A DNA stretch of 64,000 nt from NCBI GenBank assembly GCA_026874595.1, contig CM049322.1, positions 41,472,840 to 41,536,839 of the forward strand, given 5' to 3'. The stretch comes from Sipunculus nudus. Its lineage: Eukaryota; Annelida; Sipuncula; Golfingiida; Sipunculidae. The translations under genes were made by a program, and so were the position numbers. Within the stretch, counting starts at the first letter, position 1, and every line of letters begins with the position of its first letter. This document shows, in pieces, positions 25,280-37,900 of the stretch. Under the pieces are notes generated by a model. It saw nothing but the letters and a program-made list of their open reading frames with translations, made no database searches and was not told where the DNA came from.

Positions 25280-26230
25280 ACACAACAAGTATCTGTATTA
25301 AAGCTTGAATGAATCTGGATTTAATTAATAAACCTATTTCTGTTTTGAATACTACATGAAAACTAATTGCATGCAGTAAACCTAACGCCATCTCTTTTTG
25401 GTTTCGGAAGTAAAATACAATAACAGAGAGTATCAAAGGCCTTTAAAAATATGAAAAAATAGGAATTCGCAGACCTCTGTTATATGGCAGTCAGAAATGC
25501 ATTTTCCTTTGAATATTTCCTGATCGTGAAGGTGATCCGGGCCACCTCCAAAATTCAATCAGTTGTTCCTTGTATTTTTGCCCACCTATCCTGTCATTTC
25601 ATGAATATCCTTAAATAACGTTTGAGTAATGTTGCTAACAGACAAACAAACAGACACACAAACCAACGCCGACAAACAAATAACCCCCGCCCCTTGGCTG
25701 AGTTAATAAAGAACAACGCCGCAAAAAACATAGCCCCCTCTTGGTAAAGAGGTAATAATAATAATAAATAAAAAAAAAAGTTACATGGTCTATGTTATGA
25801 GGGAACTTCCCAATTTATCAACATGACCTAGACTAGTACCATAATTCATTCTAGATCCGCATTATTTTTAAAAAATAATTTTTCTGTTTGTTTTGCGTTG
25901 ATTTTTATCTCCAAAACTTAGTTATAACATGTAAGATTGAAAAGGGCATGCAACTGGAAAGAGACATACCGTCTTCTTTTGATAATAGAGTAAACTTTGC
26001 AGATATACGCTTCGTCGATCATCAGAAACATTAAATGTGCTCTGCACCGGGCTTGCTTCAGTCTCAACAAAACTGGTCTGCCGTTTCGGGTCATGGGCAT
26101 CTGAACATGAAAGGTTGTCATTCAACCAATGTAAACTTCTGCCCTCGGCTAGGCACATTTTCGGATTGGACCGAACCATCTTTTGACATATAGCAGGGAT
26201 TGATAATTCACGATAAAAAAGGAAAACCAA
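25280..26230. repeat. diverged segmental duplication, copy 1, with a LINE-like 3' end inside
   Basis: TGAATCTGG to TTGGTTTCGGA (25311-25408) and the segment near 25925-26200 align with 26370-26465 and 26545-26760. Between them, 25490-25790 resembles a LINE 3' end: AACAAACAGACAC, then CTCTTGGTAAAGAGGTAATA and a (TAA)n-poly(A) tail. Confidence 0.5.
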
Positions 26231-26339
26231 TTTTCATCAGTGATCTCTATCTGAAAAAAAAAAATATATATATGAAGATTTGTGTAAATTTCTGCACTTT
26301 GTATGTTTTTTTGTATAATGTTAACACAGAAATAGAAGT

Positions 26340-26850
26340 TTCAGTGTAGGTTTCAGTGTAGGTCTGAGTGAATCTGGTTATAATAAACACACATATATCT
26401 GTTTTAAAACAACATAGGAAGTAATCGCCTGTAGTCCCCCCTGATACCATCTTTCTTGGTTTCGGATGTGAAATTCTCATGACACATACTACAAAATTCG
26501 TTCTGCATATCTTTTTTATCCCTAGAACATTTGCACAATAAGCAAGTGTTAAAAGGTTCTTTATCTGGAAAGAGTTATAAAGTCTCCCATTAATAAAGGG
26601 GTAACTTTTGCAAGGTTAAGCTTTGTCTGCCACTTAAACATGCGACACAAGCTTGTGACCGCGGGTGACTGAGCCTCGATCTTGAGTTGCCATTAAAACA
26701 CCTTTTGAACCGCATCCCCCGGCTGGCCACTTTTCTGGTTCGACAGAACCAGAAATCGACCTTTAATATGACTAAGAGTTCATGTTGAACCGTGCTTTCC
26801 ACATATGCTTTCTCATAATAAATGCCTGAACGAGCAGACATGGAACTAAT
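26340..26850. repeat. diverged segmental duplication, copy 2
   Basis: The sequence order matches 25280-26230 without the internal LINE-like tail. This suggests that the tail inserted into copy 1 after duplication. Confidence 0.45.
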
Positions 26851-27102
26851 GTAATAAACATGCAGTATGGTTTGGTATTATTGATATCAGCTAAGGGTTA
26901 CACTACATTAGACCATTAATGGACCAGAAATCGACCTTTAATATGACTAAGAGTTCATGTTGAACCGTGCTTTCCGCATATGCTTTCTCATAATAAATGC
27001 CTGAACGAGCAGACATGGAACAAATGTAATAAACATGCAGTATGCACAGGTATTATTGATATCAGCTAAGGGTTACACTACATTAGACCATTAATGGACC
27101 AG
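26748..27102. repeat. tandem duplication of 175 bp, two copies
   Basis: The segment starting ACCAGAAATCGACCTTTAAT at 26748 recurs at 26923 with about three visible differences. Both copies end ATTAATGGACCAG. Confidence 0.9.
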
Positions 27103-28046
27103 GGGTGTTTTCGTTATGTGAATACTAGTGTTTGCTAAATGCCTAATTACCAAACTTTTTTTCGGCTTCATTATTAAACGTCTCTCTCAAAATATAAACA
27201 TTTTTCAAAAGTGAAACTGCACATTAGTAATGTTGAATATCATTGTGTCCCCCGGGTTTCGCATATTCCCATTTATATGTCTCAAACATTTTGACATTAT
27301 TAAGGAGCATTGTTTTCTAAGTGATACATATAGGTCCATGCCAATAGGCGTATGTGGAAAAAAATAGGTCATACGTATACTAATTAGGAGGCGGCGAATA
27401 TGTTTTATAACCCAGTTTTAGAGATTTATCCTATAATCATTGAAGCTAGGCTCATTTGAAAGCAGTTTCTGCTTTGCTTTTAAATTTACAATAAATTATA
27501 AAAACCAAGTTATTCAAAACAAAAAAAGGTAAGAAAGTAACTCGATTGTGTATCTGTAATAAATAAAAGAAAAAGAAAAATTAAGAAAAGTTTTTGTTTT
27601 AGTAGCGCTCATTTCAGGTACAGCTACTCATAAATGCATTGTAATTCCTTTTTACTGGGATAGACATTTAGAAAGTAGAACGATAAAACCACAGAAATAT
27701 GTAATAAATATAAATATGAAGTCAAAACAATAAAACACATTTAAGACATCGACGCTAAGCAATTGAAGAGAATATCAGACGAACTTAGACAAAAACATGA
27801 AAGAACTTTTCTCATAAAAATGTTGCTTTAAACCCAGAGATTGGATTCGCGTCACGAACATCATCAACATCGCTTGTAGCAGCTAATGTTAAAGCCCGAT
27901 CGCCAAAGCTCACCAGCCCTGATCCCATCATGAAGACTTATCTTGAAGATGATGAACTAAATAATAGAAAAAAGCATATACATATATCCGAAATTTTGAC
28001 ACATAATCTCTGTAACGTAAACAAAAAAGGCTAATTTATATAAAAT
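27103..28046. other. AT-rich non-coding stretch
   Basis: No gene or recognisable mobile element was found. Confidence 0.5.
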
Positions 28047-28284
28047 ATAAACTTATTTTATTTTACATGGATTGTACCAATAATTATTATAACTTATCGC
28101 GGCACCCTCCATGGCTCGGATTTCGGCGTTCTGTAGACTGTATAGGTGGAGGAAACCAGAGAATCCGGAGAAAACCACCGGCCTTGGACGGGCAACTACA
28201 GCCCACTCTCATAGCCACGCCCGGGACCTAACCCAATTCGCCAGGGGAAAGAACCAAGCGTTTTACCCCTCGAATGTTCAGGCC
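28047..28284 (-). mobile_element. tRNA-derived SINE with conserved central domain, reverse strand
   Basis: It is the reverse complement of the SINE at 50456-50694. Shared parts are the head with GTAAAACGCTTGG, the central CCGGTGGTTTTCTCCGGA-like domain, and a tail ending CAATCCATGTAAAATAA. The B box is damaged (GTTAGGTCCCGGG), so this is an older copy. A (TA)n run follows at 28288-28325. Confidence 0.8.
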
Positions 28285-28289
28285 CCAAA

Positions 28290-28329
<40 letters not shown>

Positions 28330-28574
28330 CCATAAAAGTACAATATCCATCATATGTGGGAAAATAGGAATAGTAGTACTATATATTCTTTATGTTATCA
28401 TTCGTGGAGGGATGTAATATTCGTAATATTAATGATGATTACTGGTATTATAATAAAACAGTAATATTAAAGGCAATAATGGCACTTTACATTTTATTAT
28501 TATTATTCAGCTGTGTGTTTTGCTATTAACGAATATATCTGACTTGAAAATGCGGAACAAAATTTCAGGTCACT

Positions 28575-28965
28575 GAACCCAGAATAATATAAAATATACT
28601 TTATAAATCACTTGCAGGAGCATTAACTAGTGCCCCCACATAAATAAATGGGGTAACCTGCACATAATTATAAATAATGATATTATCTTCATAAATACTT
28701 TATAAAACCCTTGCAGGTATATTACACTATGCCTGCACATTAATAAAAGGGGGAAAAGGTAATAATCGTAACAAAAATACGTACACAATTATAAAATAGT
28801 GATCTTATTTTTTTAAATACCATACTTGATAAATTCCTAGCAGGTAAATAACATAGTGCCGGCACATTAATAAAAGGTAAGGCTGTAATGATCGATACAA
28901 TAAACATGAACATTATTATAAAATAGTGATATTGTTTTTATAAATACCATAAAAATGAGTTTTGC
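28575..28965. repeat. tandem repeat of about 100-125 bp, four degenerate units
   Basis: Each unit carries TTATAAA-x-CTTGCAGG-like, a TGCC-x-CACATTAATAAA motif and a TTATAAATAGTGAT-like motif, at about 28600, 28715, 28840 and 28920. Confidence 0.65.
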
Positions 28966-29790
28966 AGTAACTCAACCTGCGTAATTATTTACTGTTTTCC
29001 CTTTACATATATCTATGAAATTAAAACCACTTATATTGTCTGATTTTTCTGAAGAATAACTGAAAAAAGTCGCCTTATTTATAAAACAAACAAGGTACGC
29101 TAAGAATAAAGCCATTTATGAATCCAGAGTCACCGTCATTCCGCCTTTTGTTCAAAATAGCTTCCGTGACGAAGGGGCCAACGTGTCCCGGCATACCGTG
29201 TGTGAAACAAGTACACATTTGTATAAAATTTTGTATGAGCCTTTAAGTATTAATGTGAAAATAGAAATACTATGTAACCAGAAACATGGACAAAAAAGGA
29301 AATATATGTTTTGTTTTATACCTCTGCCTATCGCTGGAGAGCACTTGGGTGATCATGGATTTTAGAAAGTATTTTACCTAAAGATATGATCTAAGCAGAT
29401 GTCCATTATTCGGCTTTTTGTTTTTGGTCGAGTGCAGAATCTATAATGAAAGTTTTAAATAAAGAAACTAGTATTTTCTCATATAAAGTGTTTTCACAAT
29501 CAACTGTACCGAAATTAGACGGCGCCAGCTGCAGAAATCATGTCTACATGACACTAATTACACAAATATTAGTATTAAGGTAATCCCCATATGAAAAATA
29601 GTTTGCCTTAAAGGATGATTTCAATTCTCTAAAGGATGTTTTCAATTATCTAAAGTCTACACTTATGTATGAAACACTTTCTATTAATTACCGTTGACTC
29701 AGAAACTGGACAAATTTGGGGCGGGGATCTTAGGGGCAACATCCTGTCCTTTCATAGACGCGTTGTTAATGGATTGAGAGAACTCGACCA
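28966..29790. other. intergenic, upstream of the pseudoprotease promoter
   Basis: A short direct repeat (AAAGGATGATTTCAATT and AAAGGATGTTTTCAATT near 29610-29650) is present. No other exon was identified. Confidence 0.4.
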
Positions 29791-29816
29791 TATAAAGGTC
29801 ATGTGCCCCTCACTCA
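29791..29816 (+). promoter_or_regulatory. TATA box and initiator of the pseudoprotease gene
   Basis: TATAAAGG at 29791-29798 is followed, 25 bases after its first base, by CTCAGGT with a candidate +1 A at 29816. The start codon lies about 93 bases further on. The spacing fits a focused core promoter, but the TSS is inferred. Confidence 0.6.
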
Positions 29817-29908
29817 GGTGCTTTCATGTGTGGCCATTACTCGCCTGATGGCCTTCAACCATATCGCACGCTAAATTGTCACTTCAGTCTAACCTCCGCG
29901 TGTGTAAG

Positions 29909-29978
29909 ATGAATATCAGAGCTGGTTTCGTTGCCCTGTTGATTTTATTTGTGAAGGAGTCAGAGGGACAGAAGAAAA
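29909..29978 (+). CDS. exon 1: start codon and signal peptide
   Basis: It encodes residues 1-23 plus one base. The ATG at 29909 is followed by a hydrophobic stretch (AGFVALLILFV) and a likely signal-peptidase region before ESEGQKK. The donor is GTGAGT at 29979 (phase 1). The start lies about 93 bases downstream of a predicted TSS, and no in-frame ATG is needed upstream. Confidence 0.85.
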
Positions 29979-31463
29979 GTGAGTAAAAACCCAATATATA
30001 TATATGTGTGTGTGTGTGTGTATGTGTATAAATGTACGTGTGTACACTGCAAGATTAAAAGATGAAATGGTTTCTTTATAAACATGCCGATGTTACAGTG
30101 GAAACATGATATACAACGAAAACGGTTTGTAATGATAACCAGCAAATTGCTTAAATTATAATAATGCTCCATCATTTTTTTTAAATTTTGGATGTTCATT
30201 TAGTATACAAAGTGCAGGAAAAACGATATGTTACAGTTGGAAATATCTGGTAAATATCGCCCTTAGGCCGTGACATCTACTAGAAAACTAGAATGGTAAA
30301 AACGACTTAGCGGAGACAACATTTTATTATGAAAGCAGAGGTTATTTGTGATACAATAACTTAGTATTGCTAATAATCAGGCATTCAGGTGAAGCCATTT
30401 AATATTCCTAGGGAATAAGCATTTTGTGGATGCACACCGGTTTTTGTTTAATCTGAAACACGGTTATACATTGTTTTATACAATGTAACAAATATGAATA
30501 AAAATTAAACACTTTCTGATTCAACATACAATTTGGCAAATTCAAGGTACCGATTCGGCAAAGTAACGTCTTAGTTTATTGATTTGCAGTTTTGAAGATG
30601 TGAAGATGAAAATAGGTCAGCTTTTATGATGTTTTTGTTTTGTTATGATGTTTGTGTTTTGTTAAGATGTTTGTTTTTTATGATGTTTGTGTTTTTGTTA
30701 TGATGTTTGTGTTTTGTTATAAATATTTGTTTTTTTTATAATGTTTGTGATTTTGATATGATACTTACAATTTTATTATGATGTTTGCATGTTTCTTTTA
30801 ATAAGAAATATGCGGGGAAGCACCTCACAGCGACGAATGCCTTCTCCAGATTTGGGAGAAATCTGGATGTGATCCAAAAGGGACTCATGCGCCACCGAAC
30901 GGGGTATGTCGTTAACTCTTTTTAAAATGTGGCTATTTCGCAAACGAAATTGTTCAGAATATTAGTTCTGCTTTGTTCATTTTGTAGTGAACCCCATTTT
31001 ATCCATCGACAGGATTTTTTTTATCCTGTCAGAGTCACCCCGCTTGAAATTTGGATTATACTTCTCAGTTCGATGAAGCCTTATTCGCACATAAAACAGA
31101 GTCCTTGTAAACACAGCTCTCCCTTTCGTAACGTTCATACCTGGAAGGTGGGGAACCATTAGGTCTCGGGCATTTTCGAATTCGGCCCACACGAAATCGG
31201 ACCATTTCAGATCGGACCATTACGATCTCTGACCACGGGACCAACGATCTCGGACCACTTAATTTAGGGCTACTACGATCTCGGACTAGGGTTTCAGATC
31301 TATTCATGTGATGTTCTGCCTGCTGATACCGTTATGAAATGCTCGAAATTTTGTAAATAGTACCAGTGAGAATATTATACAAAGACGACCCACGCTTCCC
31401 TATAACTATATTTATAAAAAAATGAGGCATATTAGGTTGTTATATATCGACTGAGAAAACTCA

Positions 31464-31502
<39 letters not shown>

Positions 31503-31594
31503 GCTAAATGTCAAGCACTTTGAGCATCGAGAAAGAAACCTGTTCTACCTTAGCTGTATCGAGCACTAAGCTGCAAGCATTGAAACCTACTTAG

Positions 31595-31637
<43 letters not shown>

Positions 31638-31928
31638 AACATATATATGTATATATATGCACACACACATATATTCAATACAGATGTCCAAAAGGGTCAT
31701 ATGGTCGCCTTTCGCCTGTCTTTGGCAAATAATATTTCTATTTATGTCCCTTATTAAATTATAGATATATAATCCTAATAAACCTTTTCAATTATTTTAT
31801 TTCAATCATTCAAATTTTGCACGTATTGTTAAAACACATATTACTCAAACGAGTTCACTAACTATATAATGTTAGCAAATGACAGTTAAATATTAATTAG
31901 AATTAAGAAAATATGCAAAGGATAATGG

Positions 31929-31986
<58 letters not shown>

Positions 31987-34900
31987 CGAGAGAGAATGTG
32001 TGTGTGTGTTATGTTGGTAACAAGGTTTTTTTAATGTACAGACAATATGTCTCAACATGGTTTGTAGATAGCAGATATATATTTCATTATGATATCGTAA
32101 GTCCGAACGAGGTCTAAAGGAGTCCGTCATAGTTGTCCAAGGTGGTATGGAAAAGGGTCCAACATCATCGACTCTGGTGGTACGAATTTGTGTTGGCCGA
32201 GCTCGCAAAGGTCCCGGTTCTCCAGAAACCGGAAGGTGGACGTTGCTTACAGGTCTTGTCATTGTCGTCCAAAACTACAATCAGCAAATTCATGAAACAA
32301 CTTACGACAAATTGCTTTAGGTAATAAAACTAATAAAATAAGAAAGACGTAAAATAATGCAGGTTCTGAAGTCTAGTTAAACATATGCTTTCATTAAACC
32401 TCAACAAACTTTGCACTATTAACACTATTTATCTAAACTCAGCTGCTTCAAAGGTATTGACAAGAATACTGACATTATTGATTCACAGCCTGTTGACGTC
32501 TGGCGGATGATGGACAAAAAAGAACTAAGTGTTAGCATGAAGAAGTACAAGAAAAGAGCCATGAGCGGTTACGTCGATAAAGAAACCGGTACCGAATACG
32601 TGACCCTCTGTTACGGAAAAGAGGGAGGTGAGATGACTGTTTTATAGATGACACGAAAGAGATAAAAGGAGGATCTTTAAAACATGGTTTATTATTATAC
32701 ATCATGATCGTATCAGTTTATGGTAAACTATCGTGACACTATTGTATTTCCTTAGTATCGTGAGATGTAAAGATCAGTGGATTTCTGTTTTCTTTGAAGT
32801 AGGGTCTGCAGGATCCAGCTTCATCCTTTTGGTCCTACAGATAAATATACGAGCGTCCTGTTGGACACTTGCCCATCCAGTAGTTTGTATCCGAAAAAAG
32901 ATTTCAAGCATGATAGATGCATACTCCCGCATTCCTGGAAGAAGTGTAAAAAGTAAGGTTGTGGTGTAAGACACAGGCCTTTGTAAACTAGACGCATACA
33001 CCAGAAAGTTAAAAGGACATAACTTTACCAAAATTCAAGGAGGCGCTGTATACTTATCTAGTTGTCCGATTCATGTTAGCCATTGTGAATGAAGATTGCT
33101 CTACAATTACAGGCAACAGAGAAAAGACAGTAGAAAACAAGGCTCGCATTTAATATCGTTCTAATCACCTTTCTTTTAACAGTAAGACAAAATAATAAAA
33201 GCATCCTTCGAGCTCAAATGCAGTTTGAAGCTCTCTGTGTAGCTTTGTCTTCATAGCCACGATATATATTGGACCGTGGAGTCTGTAATACGCATGATTA
33301 TCGTGTTGGTGTACTAACTAAATAGTGTCATGAGTGAGGCAGAGCCGATTAACAGAGATAAGCCTGTTCGAGTCGGTCAGCTTTATTTTCGAATGTGAGC
33401 GCTTCATTGGCTACACATCGTTTAGTCGAGGGAGGATTTGGTGTTTTTTGGCCCTATCACTACACTTTGCCACTGTTGTTACACAGCTTCCTCGGTACTG
33501 TTACTTTTTTAGAATAATTTATCAAGTTTATGTTGATGTAACAAAGATTAAACTCTTCACAAGTATATTGGAAGTAAATAACCTAGTAGTACCCCCATTT
33601 TCACTAAAATACCCCATAATTTTAAGGGTTTACAAAGGGAGGTTTTACCTTAATTACGGGTAAAATGCAATTGATGTTTATTTTATGAACACATAGCATT
33701 TGATTAACCCTTTACTGTTTACAGGCCACTAAGGAGCACTAGGAAAGGGCAACTAGAATGCCGTGATATATATAGAATTTTTCAGGACAAAAATATTGCA
33801 TATAATTTTAAAGTTTCAATGATTTTCAATAATCTTCAGCAAACCCTCTTAGTGGAAACTGTTGAAAATTTGATAAAGATACAAAAAAGCTTGAAAAGAT
33901 ATTGCGGTTAGTGTAAATTTAAATAGTGTCAGTATTTGTCGGAAATCTTAAATGAATGTAAACAGGAAAGAGTTAAGGCATTAAAAGTGAAAAATTCCTT
34001 TGTATACTAGTATTCTTGTACATTTGAGGGGATTGCCAACGAGAAAATATTACGTATCACTGCGTTTAGCTGAAATATGATTAAAGTTCAATGTATAATC
34101 GAAAAGACATATCTAAATCGTTCAACATTTCAATACTTGATGGCGCTCAGAAGCAAGCGAGGTAGTTACGGTAAATAACAAAAATTGTGTTCGTTGTCGT
34201 GGCTGGAACCATCTGGTGATTACGCGAGGACTGCAACTCGTTTTGTATGAAGAGAAAGAAAGGTGTGTTTAAAATATTACCGTTTTGAATACTGTACTTT
34301 GTATTTTAAGGGAACTGCGGTCCAAAATCTGCGCCTGGTCCTCACACACTCAGTTGTCTTCAACAGATGTGGAAGGAAGCCAAATGTTTTGTAACAGGAA
34401 CAGGGTATCCCGTACTTGGGCCGGTAAGTATTGTTACATGCAGTTTTAACGAGCTAAAGATTCGATAAGATTCCAAGATAAAGTGATTGGTCGCTGGTAA
34501 ACTATTAGTAAAGCAATTAAAATTATCATGAAAATTGATGTCATGATTCTTATAATAGTGTCATAAGAGTGCTTGATGGTTGATGTTATGAACGGATTAA
34601 TACCGATAAACATAAGTTAATAATGAATGACACTTGTGAAACCCTTGTTTTGCAGACATATTCTTCTATGTCTGAAAAGAAGCCATAAGGTTCTTGGAAA
34701 CGATTTATTTGGATATCTAATCTCCGGATTATTTTAAATCCTAGATTGATTTTCATGCAATCACAAGCGATCCTCGAAAATATAATTTAACAGTCAGAAA
34801 TGATCTCAATTTGACTTAGAAAGCAAGATAACAATTCGTACACGAAATTTAGTGCATTTTTTGTACAACTTTTAAATGCAGAAGCATTTACAAATTAATT

Positions 34901-37900
34901 TTTGAAAAGGTAGTAAAGCAAGTGAGTAACCAAGTAACCAGCAAAACTAGTGCATTTGATCAAATGAGTGGACCATTTGAAAGAACACACAATAAACTTT
35001 GAACAATGAAGAAATTACCACTATTTGCTATTAATATAAACAAGATAGTTGGCATATAAACATAAAATGTATTCGTCACTGTGGAACCTTTGTTTTCGTA
35101 ACATGAGGGGGAAAAGGGTACCAATTCCTTTATGTAACTCTCATCACGTGCTACAGAATTCTAATAATATTCATATTTGATGGCGTGTTGTACATGTTTA
35201 CAATAAAAAAAAAGGGGCTTACGATTTCACGCTTCACTCCTTATTTTTCAGAAAGTTAAGTACTGGAACAGTATGCCGGTAGGTAAAGTACGCCGTGAAA
35301 TGAGGGCGATCAAAAAGAAAGCTTTGAACCAGAAAGTAGACAAAACAGGCGAACCCTTCGTCCAAATATGTTACGGTAAGTACCTTCCCTTTGAAACACC
35401 ACTCCTCTTCACTGATGTCCGGCAAGTAGCAGGCATATCTAATTTGTGCTGTTTGATAAATATTCAGTTTGCCTCTTTTGTGTGTTTTCCTTTACCAATA
35501 ATTCATTCGTTGCTTTGAATTGATTCGCTTCTGGAAACTTAACCTGGGATCCATTAGATCCACACGATACACACCGTGGGCATATATGTATCCATAAGCA
35601 GAGACATGTTTGATGTTGATTAACTCTCCCAAAATTTGTATGAAAGAAAATGAAGAAATGTATTTTGTTTATGATGATACTGATAGTCTATTCAAATAAC
35701 TACTGTAAATAATGTTTACTTTTACAAAATGATCCGTACGAAAATCAGAATATTGGACAGACGACAATTAGAGGAAATTCTTGTACATTACCGGCAGATA
35801 AGGTGAGAGATAAGATGAAATTTATTTTAAATCTGTGTACGGGTAACATACACATATATATATCAATATTTTGCTCTACGACATCTCCCCGACGATGAAT
35901 CCTTTTATTCAAGAATTTATTTTTTGGCGATAATTTGAAACCCATGCGAACGAAAAATCAATCACAGTTTGTACAACTTTAACGTCAAATGTATCATCTT
36001 ACATATCGAATTATTTGTTTGCTCATTATACCCTGTTCTGTTGTATACGTCTTAAATTTCAGGATGTGGCATCAGTAACCACATGGACGAATTCATATAT
36101 CTCGGAAGTGATGTAACGGATCCACAACGCTGGCCATGGGCGGTGAGTTGTTGAACTTTTCATGAAAATTTCTGATTTGCTTTGAGTTTTGCATCTTAAA
36201 ATGTTTCCTTCTCTGCAGCATATTGTAATACTACATAGTATTTTATTATTTATGTGGTCAGAGCGACGTGAAAAGATATGTTTGATAAGCTGGGTGAAAA
36301 GGTTGAAGGATTAAAAGTGCATGGAGTACCCATGATTGTAAAGAAATATGAATTTAAATTATTAAAAATTGGGTTAATTACAGTATTGTTTTCTTTCTAT
36401 GGATTAAAGGAATTAAAAGGATTGGATTTCACGAGTCTAGTTCATGTTTTGTTTTTTAAACAGAACCTTTACATTGATGTGATAAAAGGAAATTAAAAGA
36501 ATAAAATATACTTTTTTCTGTCTATTAATTTGTGTTTAGAATTTCTTAAAAATTTGATAATTTTATTTAATTTAGGAGCATATATTTTTAAATAAACACA
36601 TATAATAGACAGTACCAAAAAAAATATTGGTAATAACGCCGATCCAATCCGTCATAATCCCTATTTACAAATATAAAAGTATTTATTCAAAAGAATACAA
36701 ACTCAGTGATATTAAAACCCAGTATGTAATCATATTTTCATCATATCAATAAATTGATAAGGTTGTGATTTTATTGAATAATTTACAGGTATCAATTTAT
36801 TCTGACAACGGACTTGAATGCAACGGGGCTATACTAAGTCCTAAATGGGTCCTGACAGGGGCTGATTGCCTGTATAAGTAAGTAACAAAGTGGAACGCAC
36901 ACACACACACACATATAATAGTTGTGTGCAAATTCATAAATTATAGCGATTATACCGATATGATATTCCTAATCTTTCAGATATATTAGAAGGCTGAAAC
37001 AGCATTACAACTTTACCTTGTACTGCGAATAAATATAAACAGCCCCTACATTAGCTTGACCTTTCAGCGTGATTTACACGTTAGACTGAGTTATCTCGTT
37101 CATTATGTTAGGTATAATTCTATTGATCATACTTTACTATAAAATAGGTAATACATACTATAATCGATTAATAATCGATCATGGGTCTTTCTTTTACCTT
37201 GTTGAAGAGAAGTGAACTAACACACACATATATATACAGTGATTTAAGATTAGAGACCGAATCGACTTTTCCAGGAATTTGAAATGGGACTTTGATACGA
37301 CGGGTGTATGACTTGGACATTTACTCATATTCAGAGGTTTTGGTCTAATCCAGTTCTCGTCAAGTTTAAAATAAACATATATCACTTGGGTTCTCCCGGA
37401 AAGTAGCCTACCGACACATCATAAGCGCATCACTTTAAGGGGAATATTTTGAGAAAATAAAGTTTGGACCTCCTATGTTTTAAACTTTAAAGTCTTAAAT
37501 TTCTATACATGGGCGTGGCTAGGAAAGTTAACTGTAGGATTTTCTATATATTGCAGCATGTTGAGCAAATTCATAGCCTTTTGAATAGGTAAATACCAAG
37601 GGGTCTCAGACCAGAAGTTTATAAAGTATTAAAAAGCTATTAACATAAACTTAATGTTTAATATTACTCGATATACAGTGTTTCAATCCTTTAGGTATAT
37701 ATATATATATGCCAGTATTTTGTTATGAAACCATTTGCTTACTTCCGCACAAAACTAAAAAATTCTTGCACCAAGCGCGATCAGTGATGTAATATATAGA
37801 CCCAGTGCGCACGTCACCAAGCCCTCCACGATCGACTTTACATCAATTCTTTACAAGCTTCTCTCCGGTGTTTCTTCCTTTATGCCACCTCCTAATTTGG

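Noticed and set aside
25922-26230. 102-codon reverse-strand frame
   Set aside because: Part of it aligns at DNA level with 26545-26760, where the frame is not conserved, so it behaves like a repeat rather than an exon.
33334-33663. 109-codon forward frame inside intron 3
   Set aside because: It has no known motif, lies within a well-supported intron and has AT-rich codon use like its surroundings.
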